Notes: generated by a model from the letters alone, not told the origin. Positions 1-9,915 are shown, numbered from the stretch's first letter. The stretch: DNA of 20,743 bases from Silene noctiflora (GCA_009801015.1 VHZZ01010637.1:42664-63406); one strand, 5' to 3'. Numbers and translations: made by a program.

Positions 1-38
<38 letters not shown>
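1..38. repeat. Poly(A) run at window edge
   Basis: The window opens with 38 consecutive A bases, followed directly by non-repetitive AT-rich sequence. It could be the poly(A) tail of a retroposed element whose body lies outside the window, a homopolymer tract, or an assembly edge. Nothing to its left is visible, so these cannot be separated. Confidence 0.8.
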
Positions 39-41
<3 letters not shown>

Positions 42-759
42 TTCAACCGATTTAACTCAGTCGTTTCACACCGTTTATCTCGATTGACGCACTTGTCCTC
101 TCCCCCTCTTGTTTTTTGGACTTGTACGTGGTATCGCTCGTTTTATCAAAACATCACTGGTATTTGTGCTTGCAAATAAATCAAAGACGGAAAATATTGT
201 GATACAAAAAGGCGGGATCTTTTGTCAGTTGAATTCAAGTAAGAAATTTTCCTAATTTGATTTCAATAATTTCTGTAGTTCTATCCAATTGATAACTTTA
301 CTCTACTATAGTGTTCTTAATCTGGTAAATTTGCAGAATCACGAAAAGTTCTTGATTATTTATTGATTCATTTTTGTTTAATTTGATTTAGATTGCTAAA
401 GTTTCACATTTTTAGGGTTTTGATCTTAATTAAATGCGTTATATTTGCAGATTTATGATCAAGTTTCCATCTTTACTTGTAATGTTTTAAATGCTACGGA
501 GTACTTTTCAAATCAATCTTTCTTGTATTGTTACAACACAAATTCTCATTTGTGACGGTTATCCGCCACAAGCTTGTGACGAGTCATATAAAACACACAT
601 CGGTAGATAAAGACAAATCATTTATGACTCCATAGGCTTGTTACAGATAATATCCGTCACAAGGACTTAGTGTTGTTACAATTTTAGGTAGTTTTAGTGA
701 ATTAGATTTTGAGTTTTACTACTGTTTGTGGGATCTGACTTTTGTCATTAAAGAGCTAA
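39..759 (+). other. Putative 5' flank and 5' UTR region of the AHL locus
   Basis: No coding region is supported here. A GTAAGA-type donor-like site lies near 239, and acceptor-like TTTGCAG sites lie near 337 and 450, which would fit a 5' UTR intron ahead of the AHL coding exons. A TTAGGGTTT telo-box-like motif is at about 412-420. A separate inverted-repeat element occupies about 527-683. Where transcription starts cannot be told from the sequence. Confidence 0.35.
527..683. repeat. Small inverted-repeat element (MITE-like)
   Basis: The left end (ATTGTTACAACAC... TTTGTGACGG) matches the reverse complement of the right end (...CCGTCACAAGG... GTTGTTACAAT) over roughly 45 bp with several mismatches. 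The element is about 157 bp with no coding capacity, the shape of a non-autonomous DNA transposon. I saw no clear target-site duplication, so the superfamily is not assigned. Related CCGTCACAAGC hairpin sequence recurs at 5414-5456. Confidence 0.5.
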
Positions 760-936
760 ATGCATGGCAGCTTTCTTCTCAGAGGTAGAAGAAGAGGAAT
801 GGGGCTAAAAGGTATAAGATTGAATGCCTGATGGGTGCGGCCGAGGTCTGCTTTGTCGCCAATGTCGATTTCAGCTTGAGCCAGGCCTTTCCAATCAATA
901 AAGATGGCACTTAAAGCTATGAGTTTGAAAATCTAG
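760..936 (+). pseudogene. Decayed AT-hook exon of the AHL gene
   Basis: Three short pieces match the normal first coding exon of AHL proteins, in the right order. First come RGRRRG- and PDG-like remnants (about 791-836). Next is VRPRSALSPMSIS (about 835-873), like the AT-hook plus ALSPMPIS stretch of AHL proteins. Last is ARPFQSIK (880-903) followed, in another frame, by SYEFENL (915-935), like the second hook RGRP..S.KK and its KYEFE tail. In-frame stops lie between the pieces (for example TGA at 829-831 and 877-879, TAA at 912-914), and the frame changes near 903-915. The exon still ends at a GTAATG donor at 937 in phase 1, exactly what the next exon needs. No ATG here opens a frame that reaches exon 2. 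The match is made from remembered family sequences, not an alignment. Confidence 0.6.
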
Positions 937-2331
937 GTAATGATGGAATGTCTCTGCTTGCATATTGGTGATCATTACTTAGTTTTATGACTTGTGTATT
1001 AGCCTGAAGATAAGTTTGCTAGTGCTGTTGGTAGTTTGGTACAGAGCGTAAATACAGTTTCGTGTTTGTGTTTAGGCGAGTCTCGTCCTCTTTATATGTC
1101 TATTGATGTTAATGATATGTGAAAGGTCTGACTTTCGAGTAGAGTAAGATTATTCAGTTTTTGTGCCATTCCTGGGAATCTTTCAAAGTAGTAAACTGAA
1201 TTTGTTACCATTACTCTATTCTCGTTTTTAAGACGACATGTGATCATGTTGTCTTAGAATTAGACCGGAGATATCATATGTGAATTGAGATGCTCGATGT
1301 TGTATATACCTGGGTTACCGGATTCGCTTCGTTTCAAAAAGCTCCCAATTGGGTTCGGTGTGACACTAGCAAAAACGGCTTGGTACATCTTATAGATTAG
1401 TGGCAGTATAGATAAAATGCACCTAACAAGGCAAACTACTATGCAGATTCATATATTTTTTCTTCTAATTCTTTGAGTTGTCCTTCAATTTACAATTATA
1501 TTTCTGACTGTTTCTTATTTACATGTTAACCTCTCTAAAATCCATGAAAGGGTCTCGCTCTTTAAAACTAAGCGAAACCTATTGTGTATCCTGGCTAATT
1601 TACAATCAGGATGGATGGTTGCATTTGGGGTGTAATTGTTTGCTTAATATGGATAACCTGACCATATTTGACCATAATGTATCCTTTATGATTTTAAATC
1701 CATTGTTTGTGGTTTTTGAAATTTCTTGAAGGACACGCCTGCTATTTTTTTAGGAGATACAAGTTCCTTTGGAAGCTAGTTATCGAGATTTCAAAATGAT
1801 CTTAGAATTTGAACGAAATTGCACGTAACCCTTCCTTAGTGTCGTGTTTTAAGTCGTCTTAGAATGCTGCACAAAGATTAAGAAATTATTGGAAATGCTA
1901 CAATATTAGTTTTTAACATGATAATTACCCCTTGAAAATTGAAAAGGAATTATCATTGTTAGTCTCAAGCCTTATTTTTTCATAGATAATAAACTTTGGT
2001 TTGTAAAATTGTGCATTGGAATCTCATGGTAAATGAAAAATGTCAAATAATCTGGGAAAAAAGGGGAAACCGGGGGAGGGTATGTATTAATGCAGTATCA
2101 GCATTGTGATGTGGTGGAATGTACATACTGCTCTCTAATGGGCTACTGTCGAGTCGAGAATTATTCCATTTTTTTTTCATCATATATGTTGTTTTTACAC
2201 TAATTTTTAGTCTACAATTCAAGTTATTTTTCATATTAGTCGCCTTTGTTCTTTAGTTATGACCTCCATTAAAGATACGTACCCACCATATACAAATGTG
2301 CCTGTATACCTTTCTGTTTTTCAAAAAAATA

Positions 2332-2539
2332 GTCCCTTTGTCCCGGTCATTTGTTGTCCTATTCCATTTTGGGGTGTCTGAGTCAATTGTTGTCCTTTCT
2401 ATTTAAGGAATACATTTGATGTGCAATTTTATCATTCTCATTCAATTTGGTCCACATGTCATTTAATAATTGGTGTCCTCCTCTTTCCTTGGTCTTTGTG
2501 CCAAAACCAAAGGACAACAATTGACAAGGGCGGAGGGAG
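2332..2539. mobile_element. Stowaway-like MITE in AHL intron 1
   Basis: This 208-bp element has long terminal inverted repeats: GTCCCTTTGTCCCGGTCATT on the left pairs with ...AATTGACAAGGGCGGAGGGAG on the right, continuing inward through TTGTTGTCC/GGACAACAA. It is flanked by TA on both sides (2330-2331 and 2540-2541). The TA target site and CTCCCTCCG-type end are hallmarks of Stowaway (Tc1/mariner) MITEs in plants. It lies within the roughly 2.4-kb first intron. It has no coding capacity, and its arms have diverged from each other, so it is not a very fresh insertion. Confidence 0.85.
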
Positions 2540-3379
2540 TAGCCTATATCAGGTATCATGGGTCAACTCGCGGAAATATCGGTAATATCGAAAGTAATTT
2601 GAGGTATCGGTTACCGTGGCTTTAATTTCGACTTTCTTTTATGTTAAGGAAAAATAATGTAACTATTTCAATTTTTTTGAACGCAACGGACACATACCCT
2701 GTTTGGATATTTCATAAGAAGGCTGATACGTTACGTCAAGTACATTTTCTTCTACAAATAATCTTGACGGGATTCAATTGATTAAGCTATCGCCTCTTTG
2801 AGGATCTTCTTGATCTCTTACCCAGTTTGTCTTGAACGATTGATGAAGTTTCCACATTTCTGACTATATATAGGACACTTACCACTGGGAAATTATAGTA
2901 CTTATATCAAAGATTTAAAATCCTGTACTACTTGTCAAATTCTAGAAGCAATGGTTGTACCACTACGTATATGTCAAGGTAGCTATTGCTTTATAATTGG
3001 CTTTACAGCATTGTTTCATTTTTCTAGAAAATTGTTTGTTCTGAAAGTCTGCCTTTAGTGTCTCAGTTTGTGCAAAATTTTCAATTCCTTTTGTGGAGTC
3101 TCGTTGCGCCTTAGAGCGGCTTAATTTATCGCTGAATCAAAATCTAATTTTGATTCTGGTCAGTTCGGTAAAATTTAATTCAATGGTTAACTTAATGAGA
3201 TTGAATCTGATAAAAATCCAAATTTTTGCCCTTTTTTTTCTGAAAATTTCTTATCTGAGACTCTCAGGTGTAAGTGTTCCATGACTATACTGTCACCGAA
3301 TATCTGGTGTTCTTATATTTTCTTGAATTTGGTCGAGATAATGATGGATTACATTTGGATTTGGTTTGAAATTATTCAG

Positions 3380-5177
3380 GTCCTCTGTTATGTGGTACTC
3401 GCATCACACCCTATATGATGATTGTGCCTGCAGGAGAGGTATGTTATGATTTCAACGCAGTTCGCGTTCAGCTTAATATTCTCTTTGAATTTTGGTCTAA
3501 ATTCTCACTATATGCTTTTATACTTCTATAGGAGGGTTGTTTGATCTTTCTAAGGGAACCTAGTTATCTAGATGTTAACAGAATTGTTCACAATAAAATG
3601 CAAGTTTCATTTATCTGGATAGTAATTTATCTATTATGCTAAGGTACTTATACTTCTATGGCATCAGGATATTGCAATAAAGATCGCATCATTTTCTGAG
3701 CAAGAAATGCCTGGTATATGTGTTCTCTCTGCTACTGGTTCGATATCAAAGGTTACTATTCGTCAGCCTGGCTATTCTGGAGTCACTGAAACATATGAAG
3801 TATGCCGTTTTTTTTTATAACTTTTAATGAGTTGTCATATTACTGTGCCTTTGTATTGTGTTTCTCTTAGGGATTACAATGGATCCTCGACCCTCTTCAC
3901 ATGCGCTTGATGACTTGGATTCTATAAACCCTATGGATCCATGTCTGAATCCTTACCGAGGGTCGAATTTGGATGCGCAAAGTTTGGGTCCTATGTATCC
4001 GTGTCGGATCTGGATTCATAGACGGTGAAACAGATGTCTGGATCTAATATTTGAGAGCTACGAGGTCTAGATCCACAAAATAAGCAAAATCTCACTGATC
4101 CCAAGTCTAAGATCGGGTTCACATCCGGATTACGGATCTGGATTTGGATCGAACATGATCTAGGCCATTACCATCCTCCGAAGAACCTTCGGAAAAAATA
4201 CTATATCAAATGCCCACTGCTGGCTACTATCATATGCCAAGCATGTTATTCTTTTTTTTTCCCCTTTTTGTGTATTAAATCTACCCCTTTTTTATATACA
4301 GGGTCGATTTGATATTATATCTTTGTCGGGATCTTTTATCACCTTCAATGATGGTGTACCGGGTACCAGAACTGGAGGCGTCAGTGTCTTCTTAGTCGGA
4401 CCGGAAGGCCGTGTCCTGGGTGGGATACTTGCTGGTTTACTTATTGCTGCTACCCCTGTTCAGGTAAACATTCATAGCCGCTTTTTCACCCCACCTTTTA
4501 CCTTTACAATGAATATATGTTGGTTTAGAAAGATGTTATTGCTTGACAGTTTCCTAGAAACATTATACTGTGATTTGTGAGACCAACCGAACTGATTTAT
4601 GATTCCCACCCATAGTAATATCAAAATATAAGTACCTTATAATACAGGTTAGTCTCATGATAACCTTATTAAGCTACCGTCTCACATGAGAATATGTGTT
4701 TTGGAAAACTTGATCTTTGATTTTTACAAATTTATCCTGTCCCATAATGTTGGACATAAAGAACAACGAAAATGAAGTGATTTGACCTGGATACATCTTA
4801 TGGTAATGTTTGTATTGAATTATTAGGTATTGCTGGGGAGTTTCAACTTTGATGGAGATCACCAGGAAGGTAATGATAACGAGGGCGAGTTTGGTGAGGA
4901 TGTGGGTGAGGACGAGGATGATGTCCCTTCAAAATTGGAGCCAAAAATGGGCGAGGACAAGGACACTGACAAGGATGCTGGCACTTCAAAATTGGAACCA
5001 AAATTATTGGAGCCAAAAATGGATGTGGATGAAGACAAGGGCGAGGATTCTGTCACTTCAAAATTCGAGCCAAAATTGGAACCAAAATTATTGGAGCCAG
5101 AAATGGACATGGATGAAGACGAAGGCGAGGATTCTGTCACATCAAAATTGGAGCCGAAGTTGCAGTTTTCTGGCTAG
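3380..5177 (+). CDS. AHL: AHL family protein: PPC/DUF296 domain with acidic repeat tail (exons 2-5)
   Basis: Exons are 3380-3438, 3668-3799, 4302-4463 and 4827-5177 (TAG 5175-5177), all with GT-AG borders and matching phases. Joined, they give the whole PPC domain: CGTRITPYMMIVPAGE, DIAIKIASFSEQ, ICVLSATGSISKVTIRQP, TYEGRFDIISLSGSF, RTGGVSVFLVGPEGRVLGG, LAGLLIAATPVQVLLGSF. In AHL proteins this domain forms trimers and binds partner proteins, while AT-hooks bind AT-rich DNA; GRFDII corresponds to the conserved GRFEIL core. After the domain comes an Asp/Glu-rich tail of about 105 residues with repeated SKLEPK units, unlike usual AHL tails. The upstream AT-hook exon (760-936) is decayed, so the first usable start is probably the ATG pair at 3415-3420 in exon 2, giving about 222 aa that lack AT-hooks and perhaps the first PPC strand. 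It is either a recent pseudogene or a PPC-only regulator. Family assignment is secure; function is not. Confidence 0.8.
3872..4195. repeat. GGATC-rich insertion in AHL intron 3
   Basis: Inside intron 3 (3800-4301) lies a block noticeably richer in G and C than its AT-rich surroundings. It is full of GGATCC, GGATCT and GGATTC motifs and contains an inverted pair CTCGACCCTC (about 3887) / GAGGGTCGA (about 3958). No protein is encoded. It looks like an inserted repeat of unknown family; its edges are approximate and I found no certain target-site duplication. Confidence 0.4.
4984..5160 (+). repeat. Coding tandem repeat in the AHL acidic tail
   Basis: The last exon repeats a unit of the form TSKLEPK..LEPKM(D/E-rich)GEDSV. 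Occurrences of (S)K(L/F)EPK begin near 4987, 5059 and 5140, with extra LEPK(L/M) pairs between, and the stretches after them (MDVDEDKGEDSVTSK, MDMDEDEGEDSVTSK) are nearly identical. This is an in-frame coding minisatellite with unit spacing of roughly 70-85 bp. Such arrays usually vary in copy number between individuals. The product is strongly acidic with regularly spaced lysines. Confidence 0.75.
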
Positions 5178-5321
5178 CCCTTTGAGTTTTTACTTCATAT
5201 TTGAATCAAGACTTTTACCTTTTAGCTGGGTTTACAGATAATCTCGGCGTTTGGCCGGTAAGCGTAGTATTTTGCTTCTTACCACAAGGGTGTTTTCTGT
5301 TTTCCCATTTTTCCAGATAAT

Positions 5322-5327
5322 AATAAA
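5322..5327 (+). terminator. Canonical poly(A) signal for AHL transcript
   Basis: An AATAAA hexamer lies 145 bases beyond the AHL stop codon, within AT-rich sequence preceded by a T-rich stretch. Plant poly(A) signals are loose, so the actual cleavage site is uncertain. Confidence 0.5.
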
Positions 5328-5413
5328 CATGTCAGTGTTACTCATTCTTCCGGCCAATTGTTTTTTGGAATAAGATTACTCCTTTTTAGCAAGAAATCGC
5401 GCCTATACATATC

Positions 5414-5456
5414 CGTCTTCAGCTTGTGACAGATAGTGTCCGTCACAAGCAAGACA
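5414..5456. repeat. CCGTCACAAGC hairpin (MITE remnant)
   Basis: GCTTGTGAC at 5422-5430 pairs with GTCACAAGC at 5442-5450 around an 11-base loop, extended outward by GTCTT/AAGAC. The same sequence family forms the arms of the element at 527-683. It is probably a short relic of a non-autonomous DNA transposon in the AHL 3' flank. Confidence 0.5.
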
Positions 5457-5600
5457 CTTTGATTTTCTATATAGTTAGTAATCTAGTTTTATGGGTTTTT
5501 TTTCCTTTTTCGTCAAGTAGCTTTGAAACTTATACAAATACTAATCAGTTCATGCTACTGAATGTAAAATAGTCAAAGAACGGAAAAAAGTTTTTTTCGC

Positions 5601-6209
5601 TTAGTGTGGCCCGGGGAAGCCATCTTCATGATCATATTCGTAACTCGTCCGTAGTCTCTCTGCCCTCCATTCTCTGTTAATCTTGTTAATGAACTCCTCT
5701 ACACGTCTCCTTAGCTCTTCACTGTCTTCATCTTCTTCTTCTTCCCTTTCGCCATCTTCTTTCTTCTCGTTGTCGCCTTCGCATTTATGATGATCTTTTG
5801 TTGTCTCTATTTCCGCAACTACTTCTGGGGTGGACTTTGTAGAAGTAGTAGTAGTTTCTTCCTTGGTTGCTTCCCTTCCGCCATCTTCCTTCTCCTCACT
5901 ATTGTCTTTGCATTTACGATCTTCTTCTTTTGCTGTCGCTATTTCCGCTATTACTTCCCAGATGGACTTGGTAGAAATAGTAGTAATTTCTTCCTTGGTT
6001 GCTTCAGCATAATTGTTGTAGTCATCATTCTGTACTATAACATTTGACTCTAAAGCCACCGGGAAGGGATAGCTACCCGTTAAATTAGGACTCAAATTCC
6101 GTTTAGAGCGATCAATGAGAAGAAGAACTATGATCACATTACAAAAGCAAAAGACGAAGTGAGAACTTGACGTAGCTTGAACTATAACTTGTACCGTGGA
6201 TTCTAACAT
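5601..6209 (-). CDS. Membrane-anchored DUF761-like protein, copy A
   Basis: Single-exon 202-aa protein of unknown function. Residues about 16-33 (HFVFCFCNVIIVLLLI) form one hydrophobic segment followed by RSKR, suggesting an N-terminal membrane anchor. The middle is acidic and Thr/Glu/Lys-rich, with two near-identical blocks (69-112 and 113-155). The C-terminus, from EELRRRVEEFINKINREW (about 164-181), resembles the short amphipathic DUF761 motif of plant 'cotton fibre' proteins, which often follows an N-terminal hydrophobic segment. The same anchor and C-terminal block occur in the gene at 9916-10344, so this is one of a dispersed pair; the shared ends and different middles support real coding. 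The start is the first ATG, with a TATA-like motif about 125 bases upstream. Family assignment is from memory of the motif. Confidence 0.75.
   Translation of the reverse strand: MLESTVQVIVQATSSSHFVFCFCNVIIVLLLIDRSKRNLSPNLTGSYPFPVALESNVIVQNDDYNNYAEATKEEITTISTKSIWEVIAEIATAKEEDRKCKDNSEEKEDGGREATKEETTTTSTKSTPEVVAEIETTKDHHKCEGDNEKKEDGEREEEEDEDSEELRRRVEEFINKINREWRAERLRTSYEYDHEDGFPGPH
5745..6005 (-). repeat. Internal duplication in copy A of the DUF761-like gene
   Basis: Residues 69-112 (EATKEEITTISTKSIWEVIA...KEDGGR) and 113-155 (EATKEETTTTSTKSTPEVVA...KEDGER) are tandem copies, about 132 and 129 bases long (5874-6005 and 5745-5873). The paralogue at 9916-10344 lacks this block. The duplication keeps the reading frame, as expected for a coding sequence under at least weak constraint. 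Confidence 0.85.
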
Positions 6210-6333
6210 GTTTCGGAGGAGTTGGGAAACAAGGCGGGGACGAGGGTGATCGAGGATGAAGGCGATGGAGAATGCGAAAGAAGTGAAGTGTTGTTATGTT
6301 GGAGCATGAAGGATTATGATGTTGGTGATGGTC

Positions 6334-6342
6334 TTATATATG
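6334..6342 (-). promoter_or_regulatory. TATA box of DUF761-like copy A
   Basis: On the minus strand this reads CATATATAA-like, about 125 bases upstream of the start codon. A TATA box here would place the transcription start near 6300-6310 and leave a 5' leader of about 100 bases. The paralogue has a similarly placed TATATATAA. Confidence 0.5.
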
Positions 6343-6755
6343 TGAGGAATGCTAGTTGAAAAGGGAAAGGTGTGTTAAAGAAGCTCTTTGTTCCGAAACA
6401 AGTGTAGTGTGGAAGCTAATGATAGTTCTAACATGTGATTATTTGGTAATTACTCATTTGTTTAAGGTTGAATGTTGTTTGGGGAATTTGTTTGTTTGCT
6501 CCAAGAACATGCAACTTCAAGTCAACCAACTTTTTTAAATCTTGCATTCACATCTTGAGTCTTTTTTTTCACCATTTTTTAGTTGGGTGAGTGTAAATTT
6601 TGTAGTAATGCAATGCATCTTTTGAGATTTACTAGTCATGTAAAGTATGGTAATAACTCAGTTTTGAGATTTACAGGCCGAGTAAAAATAACTCGTCTTT
6701 TGTAAAACGATTTTATACTGATATGTAATGAGATAAGGGCCCATAATTATAAAAG

Positions 6756-7684
6756 GGTTATGCTCATTCATAGACATGATTTACTTAATCATAGACGTAA
6801 ATGACTATTATACCCTTCTCATTTTCCATCTTTTTCAATCCNATAAACCTCTCAAATGACTCAAACCAACCAACCATCGCACATTCGCACCACCCAGATC
6901 ACCGGACCACAAGAGAGGAAGTACTATTAACATAATTTTCATTTTGAACATGCACGGGTCAAATCTCTCAGTTTGTCATGTCCACGGGTTTATTGAGTAA
7001 ATAAAAAACGGGTCAAATAATTTTCACAGATTTGCGACTATTGGAACCCATGTTATTTCATTAATTTTGTGTTAATTTNCATTCGAATAATTTGGGTTTT
7101 TAAAAGGCGACTGAGTANAAACNAAAAACTGAAATTTAGCTAGGAAGAAAAGTAGAAAACATATGATACTACAACCACCCGACCAATTACACTAGCATAT
7201 CATATAGCTAATTATAAATGGAACTTATAATTCAAATCTAAACATAATTCTTTTTAGAAAATGATAACTAATCTTTATAAAACTTAATATTTTACACCTC
7301 TTTATAATTACAATTCAAAATGAGTATGGCCGTGCAATTTGCACGGGTTTAAGACTAATTTTCAGCAATTGAAATGTCATATGAATGGTAGCTTCCTTTG
7401 CTTTCCGTCATTGACAATAAAACCCTAATTTAATAACTCTAAATTATTTAATCACCCTAATTTGATACTATAACNTAATTAATAAAGTTAATAAATAAGA
7501 ATTATTACTTGATCGAATGAGAATTACGTTTATGATTGAATAATTTGACGAATTTGATTAATTTAATGAGGAAGAGATTANAGAGAGTTTGTTTATTTTA
7601 TTTTGGGGAGAAGGGTAAGGTATGGAAAAGTAATGGCAAAATGTCCATGGATAAGTAATCTTTGTACATGAAAGAGCAACTACG
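6756..7684. mobile_element. Mutator-like non-autonomous transposon (MULE-MITE)
   Basis: A 929-bp element with inverted ends of about 75 bp. The left end (GGTTATGCTCATTCATAGACA..., then ATTTACTTA.TCATAGAC, CCCTTCTC) aligns with the reverse complement of the right end (GTTGCTCTTTCATGTACA..., ATTACTTATCCATGGAC, CCCTTCTC), with mismatches and small gaps. It is flanked by TTATAAAAG (6747-6755) and TTATAAAAA (7685-7693), a 9-bp target-site duplication with one mismatch. Long inverted ends plus a 9-bp duplication are typical of Mutator-like elements. It has no coding capacity, contains several N bases, and carries a Helitron-like 3' end inside (to 7358). Confidence 0.7.
7330..7358 (+). mobile_element. 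Helitron-type 3' terminus
   Basis: CCGTGCAA (7330-7337) pairs with TTGCACGG (7339-7346) to make a GC-rich hairpin, followed after eight bases by CTAA with a T next. A short hairpin shortly before CTRR, inserted before T, is the signature 3' end of Helitrons, and CCGTGCA...TGCACGG stems are common in plant copies. The matching 5' TC end was not located, so only the terminus is annotated. It lies inside the Mutator-like element, so either it inserted there or the two were captured together. Confidence 0.6.
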
Positions 7685-7693
7685 TTATAAAAA

Positions 7694-9817
7694 GGTGGCT
7701 ATATCAAAGTGATCTGTTTGTGAATTTTAGGACATCATGAAAAAATTCTATGCAAACACGATAATATAATATACCGAACTTGAAATTAGAAAAACCAAAT
7801 TCAATTTTTAGAAAATTTCAATTAAACACATATTTTAAATATTGGGTTTAGCATTTTTATAATGTCATATCCAATTCGGAATTAGCCATATCCTCATCAA
7901 TTATCCTTTATATATTAATATTTTAGAATTTTGGGTAGCAAAAATCGATAATCTTTACTCCGTATTATTTTTTGGAATTTTGGGGTAGCGGGTGCTACCC
8001 TTTACTACTAGGTAGGTTCCCCTTGCTAGCACCAGTTAGTTCATAATGAGACTATTTAAACCGTGTTTATCATTCTATCTATTTTTTATGCTCATTATGA
8101 GTATTTAAAGGCGAAACCGTATAAGATGTAAATTTCATGTACAGTTTTGGAACGGAGATTATTCATTGATGATGCTCAAAAAAATTTCAGTGGCCGTCGA
8201 ATCAAGTATTATACATAAGACAAAATAAAATGCATTGATATTAGCAAAAAAATTGTCCAATTTAAATAACTGAGTATTATTTGATCCGTTTTATTTTTAA
8301 TGGAAGACCTATTATTTAAAAATATCGTTCTCAGTTGTCTCTTCACTATTATTATGGGACGAAATATTATGGACCCAAAACATTTTACATCCAACATTCA
8401 TAAATGAGCAGTTGGGACTGCAGCACATGACCTTAAGCAAAGGCTACATACATGATCGATTGATGTTGCTCAATATATGTTTCTCTTTAATTAATTTTCA
8501 CCTAACTTGCCAACAATTTGCAGATTGGAGACATATATTTTTACTAATAGAGTAAATCTCTTATAAACCCGTTTTACAATTAAACTCGTAAAATCAACTA
8601 TAAAATACATTGATGCACTTCTAAGCCAAACAAGATAAGTAATGGAAGTTATTTGCTTGGGGGTTAATTTTGGGTTAATGAATATGTCCGTCTTAAATGA
8701 GAATTTGTATTATGCAAATTAACACATGGTGGTTTTATAATAACAATTATGTGAAATCGTTTTAACATTTGTGTAAAAAAGTGACCTTATGCTTTACTCC
8801 AACTCTCCAATTACATGAAAATTTTGGGAGAATAGATAGTTCACCAACCATCTCAAAAGTGCAATGGCAAACTTTGTGCATTCCTATATTGGAGAATATA
8901 ACCTTTAACAAAGCAGGTGTCGCATTTACAATGCTAAATACTTCATCTAATTTGTTACATTTGATTAAAATACTCGTTTTACAGAATAATAAATAAATAA
9001 ATAAAATGTAAAAAAACCAAATGACTCAGAAGGAAAATAAGTTTGCTTATTTTGCACTTGGTGGTTTGGTGGAGTTTGTTTAAGGTACTATTGTTTTCTT
9101 TACCAAATATGCTCCACTTCACCAACAACATAATCATTTGGATGCAAGGGATGAGTTATTGTTTAGAGGCTTGAATAACTAAATTTAATTACTGTTTTTC
9201 CAATATGAAATTGTGTAAATGTAAGTACGATTAGGCCAAGTATAATATCCCGATAACCTTAACCGATAAGAAATAAGAATACACATCTTTTACTCAGAAA
9301 ATGAAGGATCTAAATTAGATAGACAAACTTGTGAATTGATATTGACTCGGTTAAAAAGAGAAGGTCATAACCCATAATGCAACTTCAAAAAGTAATTTAC
9401 GACAATATTTTATCGATCTTCTCATGAACGTGAATGGCGCATAACATTTGGCTCGCGTATTTAATTAAGAATGTGTAACCAAACGAAAATATGACAAAAA
9501 ATGAAACAAATTACCCGTAATAAATTATTTTTTTGGTACATACGAACTACTCGTAATAATAATCTTCCCTGAATAAAAGAACAGAAAAATAAACTTATTA
9601 TTGCATACATACCTCAATAACAATTAAAATATTGGATCGAAAGAACTTGGTATTAAGATTCACACCATTTATACTCCAAAGTTCTAATCACAAATTATCT
9701 CAATAAAATGAAGACTCTTTCTTTTAACTATATGTCTATGTGTATTAGCTACATGTCTAATTATTTACACGTATACATGAAATTATAAATTCCGCCATGA
9801 TTCTAAAATACCTTTTC
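7694..9817. other. Gene-free AT-rich intergenic region
   Basis: No convincing gene is seen on either strand. Open frames are short, AT-rich and without recognisable motifs. The one visible structure is a short hairpin, GGGTAGC (7983-7989) with GCTACCC (7994-8000), preceded by another GGGTAGC at 7933-7939 in a similar context (GAATTTTGGG), which may be the edge of an old repeat. Confidence 0.6.
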
Positions 9818-9891
9818 ATCTCAATTATTTGTTAATCTTTTATATTAATTTTGAAAACATTTTAATCAAAGGTTAACAAATGATTGAGACA
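9818..9891. repeat. Short palindromic MITE relic
   Basis: ATCTCAATTATTTGTTAATC on the left pairs with the reverse complement of GGTTAACAAATGATTGAGAC on the right. The sequence resembles the inner arm of Stowaway elements (TCTCAATCATTTGTTTACC-type), but the outer CTCCCTCC and TA ends are missing. It lies just beyond the 3' end of the copy B gene and could fold as a hairpin in read-through RNA. Confidence 0.55.
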
Positions 9892-9915
9892 GATGCAGTA
9901 ATGAGTTTTTTAAGT

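Noticed and set aside
3093-3284. Open frame starting ESRCALERLNLSLNQ, upstream of AHL exon 2, considered as a replacement first exon
   Set aside because: No AT-hook or AHL similarity, AT-rich codon use, and no fitting donor in the required phase; it reads as intron sequence.
5787-6047. Plus-strand frames opposite the DUF761-like copy A
   Set aside because: They are antisense reflections of the acidic, repetitive coding sequence (Phe/Ser-rich translation) and have no counterpart in the paralogue.
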